Assembly (NCBI RefSeq): GCF_002234675.1
Contig: NC_019873.2
Location: forward strand, 7,279,158-7,343,157
Direction: 5' to 3'
DNA length: 64,000 nt
Source of the DNA: Oryzias latipes
Taxonomy: Eukaryota > Chordata > Actinopteri > Beloniformes > Adrianichthyidae
Part shown: piece after piece, positions 16,271-27,900 of the stretch
How positions within the stretch are numbered: the stretch's first letter is position 1
Layout of the letters: every line of letters begins with the position of its first letter
Position numbers and translations under genes: made by a program
The notes under the pieces: generated by a model
The model's input: only the letters and a program-made list of their open reading frames with translations
What the model was told of the DNA's origin: nothing
The model's database searches: none

Positions 16271-16939
16271 GAAGACAATGGTGACCTGAATGGCCTCCTA
16301 TTCACAACCATATCACTGGAATGAAAAAAAAAAATAGATATTAGATTTGAGCTTACTACCGGATGAGATTTATTCCAAAGAAGATGTTTTTGTTTAAGCC
16401 TTAATTATTTTTTTTCCGATCTTAACGGTTATTTCACAATGGGGAACAATAACCATAGGAAGTCTGGATTTGAAGCATAAGAGGGAGTGCCACATTATCA
16501 GGGCATGTAGATGTTTGACCAGCTCCTTTGACACACCCCATTACAGCAGCTGATAACTGATAATCCCCATTCTGCTGCGCAATATGACCTATAAAATGTA
16601 TAAATGAGCTCATTCACAAACTCTTGACAAAATCCATGTAGATCATGTGAAGAAAGTTTTAGTTTGATCGTGTCTGTGTCTTTATTTTAGATTTTTTTTT
16701 TTTTTTGGCAACATTGGTCCAGGTTTGGCCGCAGGTTCTTCAATTCTGGGCTTCAGCCTTCACTGTCTCTCTCTCTCTGATAACACGGAGCGGCTTAATG
16801 TTTAGCCGAAGATCGACAGGCACCCACACACACACCCCTTTACGCACATAGGGAAGCAGCGGGATTACAGTGGCATACAGACTCATACACTGACCAGGGA
16901 TGACGGGGGGCAAACTAACAGTGAGGAAGCAAAGGAGAA
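16271..16939. other. upstream region of the tmem229-like gene
   Basis: Contains a (CT)n patch near 16765, a CA-rich patch near 16825 and a long T run near 16690. It probably includes the promoter and 5' untranslated leader of the next gene, because an ATG-AAC-CAG followed by GTGAGA ends this stretch. No TATA box is convincing. Confidence 0.4.
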
Positions 16940-18388
16940 ATGAACCAGGTGAGAGCTGCAACCTTTGATCTCTGCAACATCAAAACTTTAGGCCAACTTT
17001 TCCATTATTCCTATTTGAATGTCAGTTGCATAAAGTTGATCATTTAAAAAAATGGAATTGAGTTGAGAGTTTTGCCAATGTCCTTTGTAGTTCTGTAGTC
17101 AAACAAGGAAAAAAATCATGGCCGTAATATCTAGGATGAATTGGGAGGCAGTATTCTACCACAGGGATTTTCCAAAGCCTTTAATTTGTTAAGCTGGTAG
17201 ATTAGCCTTTAAATCCCTATTTAAGACTAAACTAAGGCTCCTCTGGATACAGGACAAGAGCGTCTTATAACGCAGAAACACTGCAACAAAGAACTAAACA
17301 ATCTATACAATCAGATCTAACTAAGTAGTTTTTGGCTAAAATGAACAACATTTTATATTTCAGACTGTAAATAATTCATCTAAATTATTTATTTATTTAC
17401 AAATAAATTAGCAAAATTATACTTTTAGTTGTGTTGATAGGGAAATGTTGAAATGAATTTTCTTTTAAATTTATGTAAAAAACAATGACATAAAGTCAGA
17501 CCTTGTGACTTCCTGCTTCACCTTGCATTACTTGAAAAATGAGACAAAACTACTAACAAAAAAATTCAAGTTTGGTTTTTAGCTTAATCCAGTACGTATA
17601 CCTACTTCTTAGATTTTTGCCTTAATAATCACTGAGTTTCATGTGGCTGTGAAAGGAAGTTTGAATATCTGGGGGGGTTTGTGTCAAATTTGAGCTTATT
17701 AATTATTAGGAACTTGAGGCTTATATCTGGCAGCTTGTCCTTAGTCTAAACTGACTTATTTAGATGGATAATTAGCTAAATTAACTACAAAAAATGCACC
17801 ATAATAGGAGAAAAAGTAAGGTAGACTGAAATCTGATAAAAGAGTTTCAGATGGATGTAAACATTCCATTATAAATCTTCTTATTTTTTTAAGCTCATTA
17901 TTCTTTCTCTGGCAGAAATTGTTGCTGTGGCTGCAGATCAGTGTCCCAACGGCAGAGACGCCTCTCCCGTCTCCTCCCTCGTTCGTCTCTATGTGTACGC
18001 TCTGCACGGCTGCCTCTGCGAAGTGGCCTTCACTGCTGTGCTTGACTGGTCCTCCACCCAGGACAGGAGGCTGACAGGACACAGCAGCCTGTGGGCGCTG
18101 CCCATGTACGCCACAGCGATCTACCTCATGGAGGTCCTCAGGGGCCGGCTGCTAGGACACGCGCTGCCTGTGCGACTGATGGTCTACACCTCGTTCATCT
18201 ATATGTGGGAGTTCACCTGGGGAGCGGGGCTTCGGCTGTTGGGGGCCTGTCCTTGGGACTATTCGGGTTACCGATTCAACCTCATAGGGCTGGTGACTCT
18301 GGAGTACGCCCTACCCTGGGCTGTGGCAGCATTTATAGCTGAGCAGCATGTGATCAAGAACACTTTAAGGATAAGGCTGCTCAACTAA
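16940..18388 (+). CDS. tmem229b: TMEM229-type multipass membrane protein
   Basis: The main coding exon runs to the TAA at 18386-18388. The frame reads a TMEM229 protein: a first helix at RLYVYALHGCLCEVAFTAVLDW, a second at WALPMYATAIYLMEVLRG, a third at MVYTSFIYMWEFTWGAGLRL, the signature CPWDYSGYRFNLIGLVTLEYA, and a last helix with WAVAAFIAEQ followed by a basic tail. It is close in size to human TMEM229B (about 167 aa). The function of the family is not established. The exon has no in-frame ATG before the first helix, so the start must be spliced in. My candidate is exon 1 at about 16940-16948 (ATG AAC CAG, then GTGAGA) joined to an acceptor TTTTTTTAAG at 17893, which keeps the frame. An acceptor at 17915 would shift it. 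The 5' end is therefore uncertain; the 3' exon is sure. TMEM229A is the alternative name. Confidence 0.75.
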
Positions 18389-18661
18389 GCTATGAAAACC
18401 TGAAACTCATTCACATTCATATCAGTTTGTTTTTATAACATCCATCTATCTATTTGCCTCCCTAAATCTTTTTCAGCGAAGTGTCTGTGACTGGGGGGGA
18501 GGAATGTGGCTCTCACTGGGGATATAAATGTATGTCTTATGATGCCTTCAAGGCAAAAAAAAACTGTCTCATATTTCATTTTTCTGTTTCTCAGGAAAAC
18601 AATCTCTCGATCATGCAGGATATGCAGAAGGACAGTTGGATCATGGCATGTCTATTTTGAC

Positions 18662-18667
18662 AATAAA
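18662..18667 (+). terminator. poly(A) signal AATAAA of the tmem229-like gene
   Basis: AATAAA about 275 bases after the stop codon, in an AT-rich context. It is the first canonical hexamer downstream. Confidence 0.6.
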
Positions 18668-18740
18668 AAACGTGTTGCATGTTCTAACCTGAGTCTCACA
18701 GATGTCGGGCCATGGAGGGAATGAGACATACACAAACATC

Positions 18741-18746
18741 TTTATT
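18741..18746 (-). terminator. poly(A) signal AATAAA of haao
   Basis: TTTATT on the plus strand reads AATAAA on the minus strand, 200 bases past the haao stop. With the opposing signal at 18662 the two transcripts would end within about 50 bases of each other. Confidence 0.6.
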
Positions 18747-18945
18747 TGTTTCCCCAAAATACTTCATACATCCAGTCACTTTAAAAGAATGTGCTAATAT
18801 TTCTGAAAAAGGATTATTTGCCATTAATAATCAACAAAGGTGAATAGATAGCAGGATTAGGACATATTTTCAGGAAGTATGGAGCTTTAACATCCATTTA
18901 ATGAATGATTGATGCCTCTTTAAAGACTGTCTTCAAAGGTATTTT

Positions 18946-21900
18946 TTAGGATCTCTTCCGCTCTGGATTTTGGACGACAAACAAAGCAACTGTCCCATCT
19001 TCTCTCTGCCACTGGTATCTGCAAAACAACAAGCCTTAAGTATGTTTGTTTTTTCTCCAAACTTTGGGATCAGAAAAATTCAGTGATTTCTGCCTAATAA
19101 TCTAATCTTGGAGATCCTGAAGAATCTATTGCTTCATGTATACTCACTTGCTCTGCTCGGGAATGAGTACGCTATCTCCAGCAGACAGGCTAAACTCCTG
19201 TTCAGCCACAGTTACTCTTGACTGTCCCTCCTGAGAGAAGAAGAGGAAGATGGAAGATTAGCTGAAGCAAAAATGTGTAGCATTCAGAACACAGACAGGA
19301 GCATCCCTGAAGCTACCTTTTTCACATACAGTAGTCCTCAGCAACACACATTCAAGCACCCTTCTCCAATGAAAAGTCTATGTAAACAAGCATAAATGCA
19401 AAACTCTTTTGTTTACGCATCGCTATGCAAATTACTACAAATGTTTTCGGGCTCTACGGACAAAACATTCAGCCATTGAATGCGCATTGAAAGCTTAATC
19501 AGGTCGAACTTTGACCAATCTGGATTCAGTAATGACTCATGGATGGCATCCCTTTTAATTCATGGAAGTACCAACTGTTCAAAAATTGATTAATAATTGC
19601 AGTTTTTGCCCAGACATTATTATATGGTACCAGGTCTTTCATATTTCCGAAAGGAACTGTGAAAGAAAAAGCCTGGAAAAAGGTTCATGAGATTAAACGC
19701 GTGTCCCGTGCCCGGTGTGTCCAAAGCTTCCCACGTACCAGTTGCCAAATCCAAACGTCAGTTAGCCGCACTGATGTCTCAGTCAGTCCAGGTCCAAACA
19801 CCATCACCTGTCAGAATAATAAAAGTAATCTTTATCTGTTACCATAACCAGCGGGGCAAAAAAGTGTTTAGTCAGCCACCAATTGTGCAATTCTCCCACT
19901 TGAAAAGATGAGAGGCATGTCATTTTCACAGGTATACCTAAACTATTAGAGAAAAAACAGAAAATCATGTGGTCGGATTTTTAGAAGGATCTATTTGTAA
20001 AATATGGTGGAAAATAAGTACCGTATTTTCCGGACTATAAGTCGCACCGGAGTATAAGTCGCACCAGCCCAAAAATGCATTATAAAGTAGAAAAAAACAC
20101 AGATAAGTCGCACTGGACTATAAGTCGCATTTTAACTTTCACAACCTTATATGACACAATCATAGCAGACTGTTTATCTAATAATTTCACAGTAATTTTT
20201 TCTCAAACTTATTTATTTATTCCTTTCATGAAGCATCATTGGCCAACTAATACTCTGTTTTCATCCTGTTTTTGTAGAAACAGTTGTCATTTTTATTGCA
20301 TTTCTGAATCTATGAAATCATTGGAAAATAGAATATTATGTTGTTAGCCTTCAAGATCTTACTGTAAAAAAAGTTTGCTGATTCTCTGAGTCACTTAACA
20401 TACTCTTAACACTTAACATACCTCATACATCAAATTGACCCAGGAACATAATCTCTGTTCCTCACAAATGAACATAACAGGAGGGTTAACAATAGGCCTG
20501 CACAATATACCGCAAATTTATCGTTATCGCAATATCCAGCTCTGCAATATGCATATCGCAAAAGACGGCGAATATCGCAATAAATCGCAAACCCAAAATG
20601 TGTTAAAACAATCTTCTAGCAGCTTGAAGCATTTAACGAATCAAATAAATCCCTTTATGCTTTGACCAATCAGATGGACGCCTTCCCATTGTTGACCAAT
20701 CAGATGGAGGCCTATTATGTTAACCCTGGTCCTGAAGAGCCTCAACCCTGCCTGTTTTCCAGCTCTCCTTAACCAGCTTGCTGTTGATTGGCTGACTCAA
20801 GTGATTTCACATCCTGATTGACTGACCACACCTGATTTTGGTTATCATTATCGAGCAGTCTAGGGAGAATTGGAAAACAGACAGGGTTGAGGCTCTTGAG
20901 GACCAGGGTTAGCCACCCTGACGTTTGTCCCCCATGTCGATGAGGGTCATTTGGAGTATAATTTTTAAACTGTTGCAATGAAATGGGAATGATGTTTTTG
21001 TTTATTTTTCTATTTGTTTATTTACCGCAAATTTATCGTTATCGCAATATTGATCACTAATATCGCATATCGCAAGTTTTCCTCATATCGTGCAGCCCTA
21101 GTTAACAATGTATTTATTTCAATTTATTTCTAATATAAGTCGCTGCGGAGTATAAGTCGCACCCCTTGCCAAACTATTAAAAAAAGGGCGACTTATAGTC
21201 CGGAAAATACGGTATTTGGAAAATTAACATAAGTCCAACTCGATATTGTTATACAGTGATCCCTTGTTATAACGCGGTTTACTTTTCACGGTTTCGCTAC
21301 TTCACGGATTTGCATCGTGCATTGTGTTCTGCATTCTGGTTGGCTAAAAAGTCCCTCCGCTTCTTCTCTACCTGCGCGTCAATAATGTTGCAGTTTAATA
21401 TGTAAACGTACGTAAAACAGCTTACCAAATTTACATCACGTTCGCGCAAATTCTCTTGATGGTGGCATGTCGGTGTATAAGGATCTTTTTGCAAAGCAGA
21501 AAAACAACAACTGCCTATCACTATGTTCTTCTCCCGAACAAAGAAAAAGAAAACACTGCAGAGCGGAGTCAGGATGCAGCGGCTCAGTCTGAAGAGCAGT
21601 GAAATACACCTGAGTCACTGTTTGTCCGACTATACTTTGTATTTTTTTTCATAATCATTTTAAATTTTCTCCCGTTTAATCCAATACGCGGGTCGCGGTG
21701 GGTGGGGCTAATCTCCGCAATTTGAAGCCTTCTGTTCACATGAATGATTCAAATTATTATTTGACAGTACAGTACAGAAGTTACTTGTTGAAAAAAACGC
21801 TTCTAAAGTAATTTTATTTGTGAAACAAATGCTTGAGCCTGTAAAATGTTTTGTTCTTTCTATTCAATTTATAATGGAGTATTTAATTGTATAATAATAG

Positions 21901-24900
21901 TTAAAAAAATAAAGGTTTCTACTTCACGGATTTTGCCTATCAGGGGTTCTTTTTGGAACGTAACCCTCGCGAAAAACAAGGGTTTACTGTATACCCTTTG
22001 TTGACAATGTCAGCAGTCAACCGTTTTCTGTAAGTCTTCACCAGGTTTTCCCAAACTGTAGCCGGTATTTTGGCCCATTCCTTCATGCAGATCTCCTCTA
22101 GAGCAGTAATGTTTTGGGTTGATTGTCATGCTGAAAGACCCAGCCACATTTCATCATCAATGCTTTTGCTGATGAAAGGAGGTTTTCATTCAAAATCTGA
22201 ATCGTTTTAAATGGGAGAACTACCACAATTGGTGGCTAACTAAATACTTTATTTGACCACTGTACATCCTGTTCTCTCCTCACTGACGCTACTCCTGCAG
22301 AATATTTACATCTGTACTTCTAAGTGAAGCTCTCTGGAACACTTTTATAAGACCACCTTTGAGGTGCCTTCACATCACAATAATTTCTTGGTCTTGGAGT
22401 GAATACAACACTGTTCACGCCTCCATTCGGTTTGCTCGGTGGCTGTACATGCAGATGGACAATACGAACTCACGGTATGTGAAAGTGAGCTAAAGGGAGT
22501 AAATTATGTGAATGCACTGAATTTTGAGAAGCAACAACCATTCCACAGCATAAAAACTGAAGAAGCGTAACATTCAGAAGTTGGAAACAGAGTCAATGGG
22601 ATTTAGAGAGAAGACATAGGTACATTTGGCAAATGACGTATATTTATATAGCTCTTTTCTTTTTTTATTTCAAGACCCACTCCAATCATCTTTTGAGCTA
22701 TTGTAAAAGCGTTCCCAGTGGCTCATTAGCTGTTTTTAGCCATTTTTTTTAAACTGTTGTTTTCTAGGACATAGTTTCTTCAGAGTGGCTGTAGTTAATT
22801 AGAAATTGACTGTGGGACTGTTGGTGAGAACTGTGGAGCAAGCCCGTCCCCCGTCCTGTTGTTTAGAGGTCTCTGTTTAGACGCTTTCTTGCTGGCTTAC
22901 AGCCTCTCATGCCGCCAACCTAACATTACATGGTGCAACAAAAATGGCGAGAAATATTGGAGCTATCCAGCCCTACAGTTTTCAGCAGGATAACAGCTCA
23001 GACGAGGAAAACAAAGACGTACATGGATCTATCTGACTGCCAATGGATGCATCAGAATGGAGTGGAGAAGGGAGCTCGTGCCCCCCCAGCGTATTCTTTT
23101 TTGATATCGCAAAAACAGTGTAGAATTGATGCTGGCTCAAAATGGTGCCAGTGTCAACCACCAGGTTCAATGTGGGGTTCAGTTACTTGCCCAAGGACAC
23201 TTTGACACATTGGTGGTCAAGTCAGAAACCGAACATGCAATCCTTGACCTATCAGCCGGTCTACCTCTGCACCACAGCCCCCGTTTAGTACTGCTTGACA
23301 ATCAGACAATTAAAGGGACGGTTTTCATCGTTGTGCTTTATTCCCTGAATAAACAGCATTTTGACTTGGGTGGTTGTTCCAGTCTGTAGTCTCTGCTTTG
23401 CTCTAAGCGTACCATGAGAGAAAAACAAATCAGATCAAACCATTCTCAGGCTATTCAAATCCAGTCCAGAGGACCGTTTGGTGTGAAAGATTTGACGTTA
23501 CATCAAACTTCTTCAGTGACGCGGGGAAAAAAGCTCTGTGCATAAGAACAAACAAAATTATGAAAGCCTAAAAGCCTAAAAGAAAATAAATATTTAGATA
23601 ATGAATATTTGTTCAAGAGGAAATAATGTTCTGCTTTGACTGGAAGTTAAGCAACAATGTGTCACTAATGATCATTACTAGAGGGATTGGTTACATGAAA
23701 TGAGACATTGTTGATCTAGAGATCTAGTGTTTTTGTGTGCCGTCAAAACTTTTAGGTCAACCGTTTTTTACTCTTCTCTTTCCAAAGTCTCTGGAATCAT
23801 TCTAGAGTTGTTTACTGAAAACGTCCTAACCAAATTTACATTTGGGGATAACCTGAACTTACAAAATGTGCTGTTTTTGGAGTTTTATTTCCTTGTCAGA
23901 GGGTTATAAAAAAGTCTGAACTTGCTTTCCCCAGAACAAGGCTGTTTTCTTAAAAAAATGGTTTTGTTTTTAACACTTGGCAGCAACATCTGGTATTGGG
24001 TGTTTGCGCAAACCTGTGAGTCTTTCACATATCTGTAGGATTGACTTCCCCATTTCTTAGGACTTTCATTCCATTCGCGCTCCAAAACTGCCCGATACAG
24101 GAATTCAACTCTACAATAACTCACATTGTGACAGATGACTGTTGCAAATTTTGCACATTTTGCACATTGTTACCTGTTTGTAAATAGTCTTTAAACTCTA
24201 CCGCCTTATTTGTTTACATTTCTGCTACATTTTTTTTTTAATGATTGTTTTTATTTTATTCTATTTTCTCTTATGTTAACTGCTACGGTAACGCACAAAT
24301 TTCCCACGTGTGGGATCAATAAAGTACTTCTGATTCTGATTTGTGTGTCCCTTTTTGTAATCCAAGAACTTGTAACACACGCAGACATTGATCCTAATGC
24401 ATCAGCACTCCCACTCTGCAGTGGCTCAGAAAAAGGTTGGAAAACTGATGATCTGACTGATGTGTTATTGAAGAACAGATTATTTGTTTCCTCTGGTTTG
24501 TGCCTTCAACGAGCATAAACTGAACTTTTCCTTTTGTTCTTTTGCACCTCTGTCTCAAACTGAGCTCCAAACATGTCGATGGGATGGCCGTTGCAGAGGG
24601 ACGGCCGCTGCCTCTCCAGCCAGTCTTTGAAGGAGAAAGGTGTCATCACGTTCATGGTGCTCAGCTGAAAAGGAGGTTCTCTGAAGACCTCATCTAGTCA
24701 CACAAAGACAGTCGTTCAGCAGTTAAAACACCAGCTCCCCCAACAGGCAGAATTTCTCTCACCAACGTCAAAACTCACTTGGATCAGGTTTTCCCGTTTT
24801 GAACTGCTTTGATGCCATAAATCTGCAGGGCAGAACAAAACACCCGCTCAGGTGATTGCATTGAGAAATTGCTGTGCGGGATAAAAGAAAGGTTGTCGTA

Positions 24901-27900
24901 CTCTTTGATGATTGGCACCAGTTGAGTTCCCAGATTCTCACAGTAGAACCATCTCTCAAACAGAATGTCAGTGGTGTTGTCCACAAAGTACCTGGAACAA
25001 GCAGCACACGCTTCTCTACATGAGAGGCTTTGGACATCTTTTCACATTATGTTGCACAGAAGAATCTGTTCAATAGCAGAGCTAGTTCAATCATTTGAAG
25101 CCTATGTTTTTGCTTCTGAAGTCTCGTAATCAAGAGGCCTCCCTGTTTTTCAAAAGCGTGTTTGATTTTTTGAAGATGAGAAAGTCAAGATGCTGTCAGG
25201 CGATGGAACGTCCAGTCCAGCGCTTAATGCCTAGTGTCTCATTGCGTCCCATTTCTTGAGGTTTCTGGTGTGACCTGACAAGGGTTTTAAACCAATTCCA
25301 ATTCCCAAGGCAGACACTCCTCCACCAAGCCAATGAGCTGGATTCAAGCCCAATTTTTAGTGAGAGTGCCAGAAGAAACATTAAATTAACGAGTTTCTTC
25401 ATACAATAGTCAATAGTGTGCTGGCAGCTGGAGGCTAAGTGGCATGAACTGTGACTCTGAGAAGACTGGATGTATTGGTCTTTACTGTGAGTTTTTTAAT
25501 CAATGCCAAGGAGTTTAAAGTGTCAACAAGGATCCTGGAGAATAATTGGCAAACATCAGAAAAAAATCCTCCACACCAAAATGCAACACAAAAAGACTGT
25601 TTCACTTTGTAGATGCTGAGGATTTTTCATTATGGCTCAATAATATGCCTAACTTAATATGTATATATATCTGTGTGCAAGAATTAAATGTATTCTATTT
25701 TAAAACAAAGTAGGGGTCCTTGAATGTAATCTATATGACAAATCCTGAAAATGACAAAAATTTGATTTACTTTAAAAATTCTTACATTAAAGACCCACCA
25801 CAATTAAAATCTTGTTTTGGGTGTTTTTAACATGTTCTTGTACCATTTATCTCAAGATGGAGGACCGCCCTTTGACTAACATGTACACCTCATGTCCACA
25901 GTAATAATGATAAATCGCCAGCAACTTTTTGCTTTTTATTTCTAGCCCCCCCTCACACACACACACACACGCACACACACACACTTCTTTAACCTCCCAT
26001 TTTTTTCGTTCCCCCTTTCTTTTGTACCCTTATCCTCCATCTCTAGCATCTCTTCTCTTCTTTTCTCCGTCGTGTCCTTCCAGTACAACAAACAAAATGT
26101 ATACAAACATAACTAATGTAAATAAAGTTTAGCCTCAAATACAAAAGAGGTTTATTCAAATATACACCTTGTTGTGTGTGTTTGGAGATTCACAACCCAG
26201 TATTGCAGCAGAAAATCTGTTCAAAACAAAAGGCCTTCCGCTCTCATCTGTTTGCTCAGCTGCTGAATACGATACCTTAAAATAAATAAATAAACAATTT
26301 AAGCTCATAACTGCATTTCTGGGTATTTGTTTTTTCATGGTGAATCAGTATTATGTTAAAAATGCTGTTTGAAAAAGCGTTTAGTTGTGACACAACAACT
26401 GAAATTCCTCTGATGCATCCAGACAAATACGTATAGGTACGTTTTCCTCATCTGAGCTGGCATTTGACTCAAAACTGTACCACTGGATTGCTCCGATATT
26501 GCTCGCCATTTTTGCTTCACCTCTAATGTACCTTGGGGTAGTGAGGGGCTGTAAGCTAGTGGTCGAGAGTGTAAACACAGGGATCATGGGATATAAGCGG
26601 AGGGTCACTTCAACGCCATCTGTGCCGCCCACAACTTTTCTGCTGCTCTGCAGAAACTATGTCCTAAATAACAACACAGGGTTTTTTATTTTTATTTTGG
26701 CCAAAGAAAAATGTGTAATCATAATTAGAAGACCACTCGGAGGGCTTTTACAACTGATAAAATTGCAATATTTTATTTTATTTGAATCTCAACTTCATCA
26801 CAGTTTATTTTAAGAATATTTTTTCTACATTTTTAAAATATTTTCGTCCGGAAAGTTTTGGAATAAAGTTTTAGAAAGATAGTTGTTTTACCAATGAAGG
26901 AACGCCATCCTTTATTTACAAGAAGAGATGGGGGGGGGGTGTTGCAGGAGCGGATGCGTACCTCAGACAGTCGGTCTCGTTCAGCAGGCGTCTCCTTTCC
27001 ACCACCAGACCAACCGTGTTGGCCTGCCTCTGAGGAGAGTGTGGGATCCTAGCTGGAAGCAGAAATATCTGAAAATGTTCACAGGTGGATTGTGGGTAAG
27101 AATCATGCTGTTTAGACATAGCTAATCAAACTACCATGTCCCAACAGTTTCTTAAACAAACTACTGTTATAAAACAAGCTACAACACTGTAAGTGAACAA
27201 GAATAGTGGCCGACCTCTCCTTCTTTGATGTGGACGTCCTTGTGCTTGCCGTTTTCAATTATCTTCAGACACATATCACCTTTCAGCTGGTAGAATAACT
27301 AATGTAAAGGAAAAGTCAAAAATGAAAAATGTTGAGACTGCATGCTTTAAAAATGCACACAAAATTTCACTTTATTGGACTTAATCAAGAAATCCGCTGC
27401 AGTTTAGTTTGGGAGGTGACTGAGCTGATGTAGCTTCTGCCTATTTTACCCACTGATTGATTTAGGTCAGTTTAGCTCCTCACTGAGTTGATGAGTTGAT
27501 CATTGTGTGAAACAGCACATGATCTCAGTGGTTCTTATCAGGCGGTCCCTAAACTTTGTTCAAAAGTTTTCAGCTTATAAAAAAAGGCTGCAGTTAGAGA
27601 TCTGAAAAGATCTTACATCCCTGAATACAGTTTCATCTCATTGGCTTCCTGTTGAAACCAGAATGAAGTTAAAGTTCTTCTTACATATGAAGCTATAAAA
27701 AACCAAGTCCAATCATGTCCTAAAATGTTTGCTCCACGTTATTCCCAGCAGAGCTTTCGCCCCCAACATTGTAGGCTTGCTGATTAACAAGCCAAAACAA
27801 GCAGTTCAGAGACACAAAGTTGAGAGTAAACACTTAAATTACCAAAAGATTCCAGTAAAAAAAAAAAAAAAACTACTGAATTCTATTGGACATTACTTAA

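Larger units (their letters stand above)
20021..21212. mobile_element. CCGTATTTTCCGG-family MITE, copy 1
   Basis: The terminal inverted repeats CCGTATTTTCCGGACTATAA and its mirror TTATAGTCCGGAAAATACGG carry internal aagtcgcac repeats. TA flanks both sides. Related copies are at 40369-42128 and 52274-53298. It contains an inserted hAT element (20493-21100). No transposase. Confidence 0.8.
19849..22262 (-). mobile_element. Tc1-like transposon remnant hosting nested insertions
   Basis: The left end CAGCGGGGCAAAAAAGTGTT, followed by tagtcagccaccaattgtgc, is matched inversely by the right end (accacaattggtggctaac ... gaccactg). Between 21992 and 22200 lies minus-strand Tc1 transposase coding sequence of the kind seen in fish (gcccattccttcatgcagatc, then agcagtaatgttttggg), frame-broken. 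The middle is occupied by later insertions at 20021-21212 and 21254-21989. Its left end is about 40 bp from haao exon 8. Confidence 0.8.

Noticed and set aside
24768-25037. 89-aa minus-strand frame as an exon
   Set aside because: It runs through an intron; the true haao exons here are 24991-24902 and 24822-24779, joined across that intron.
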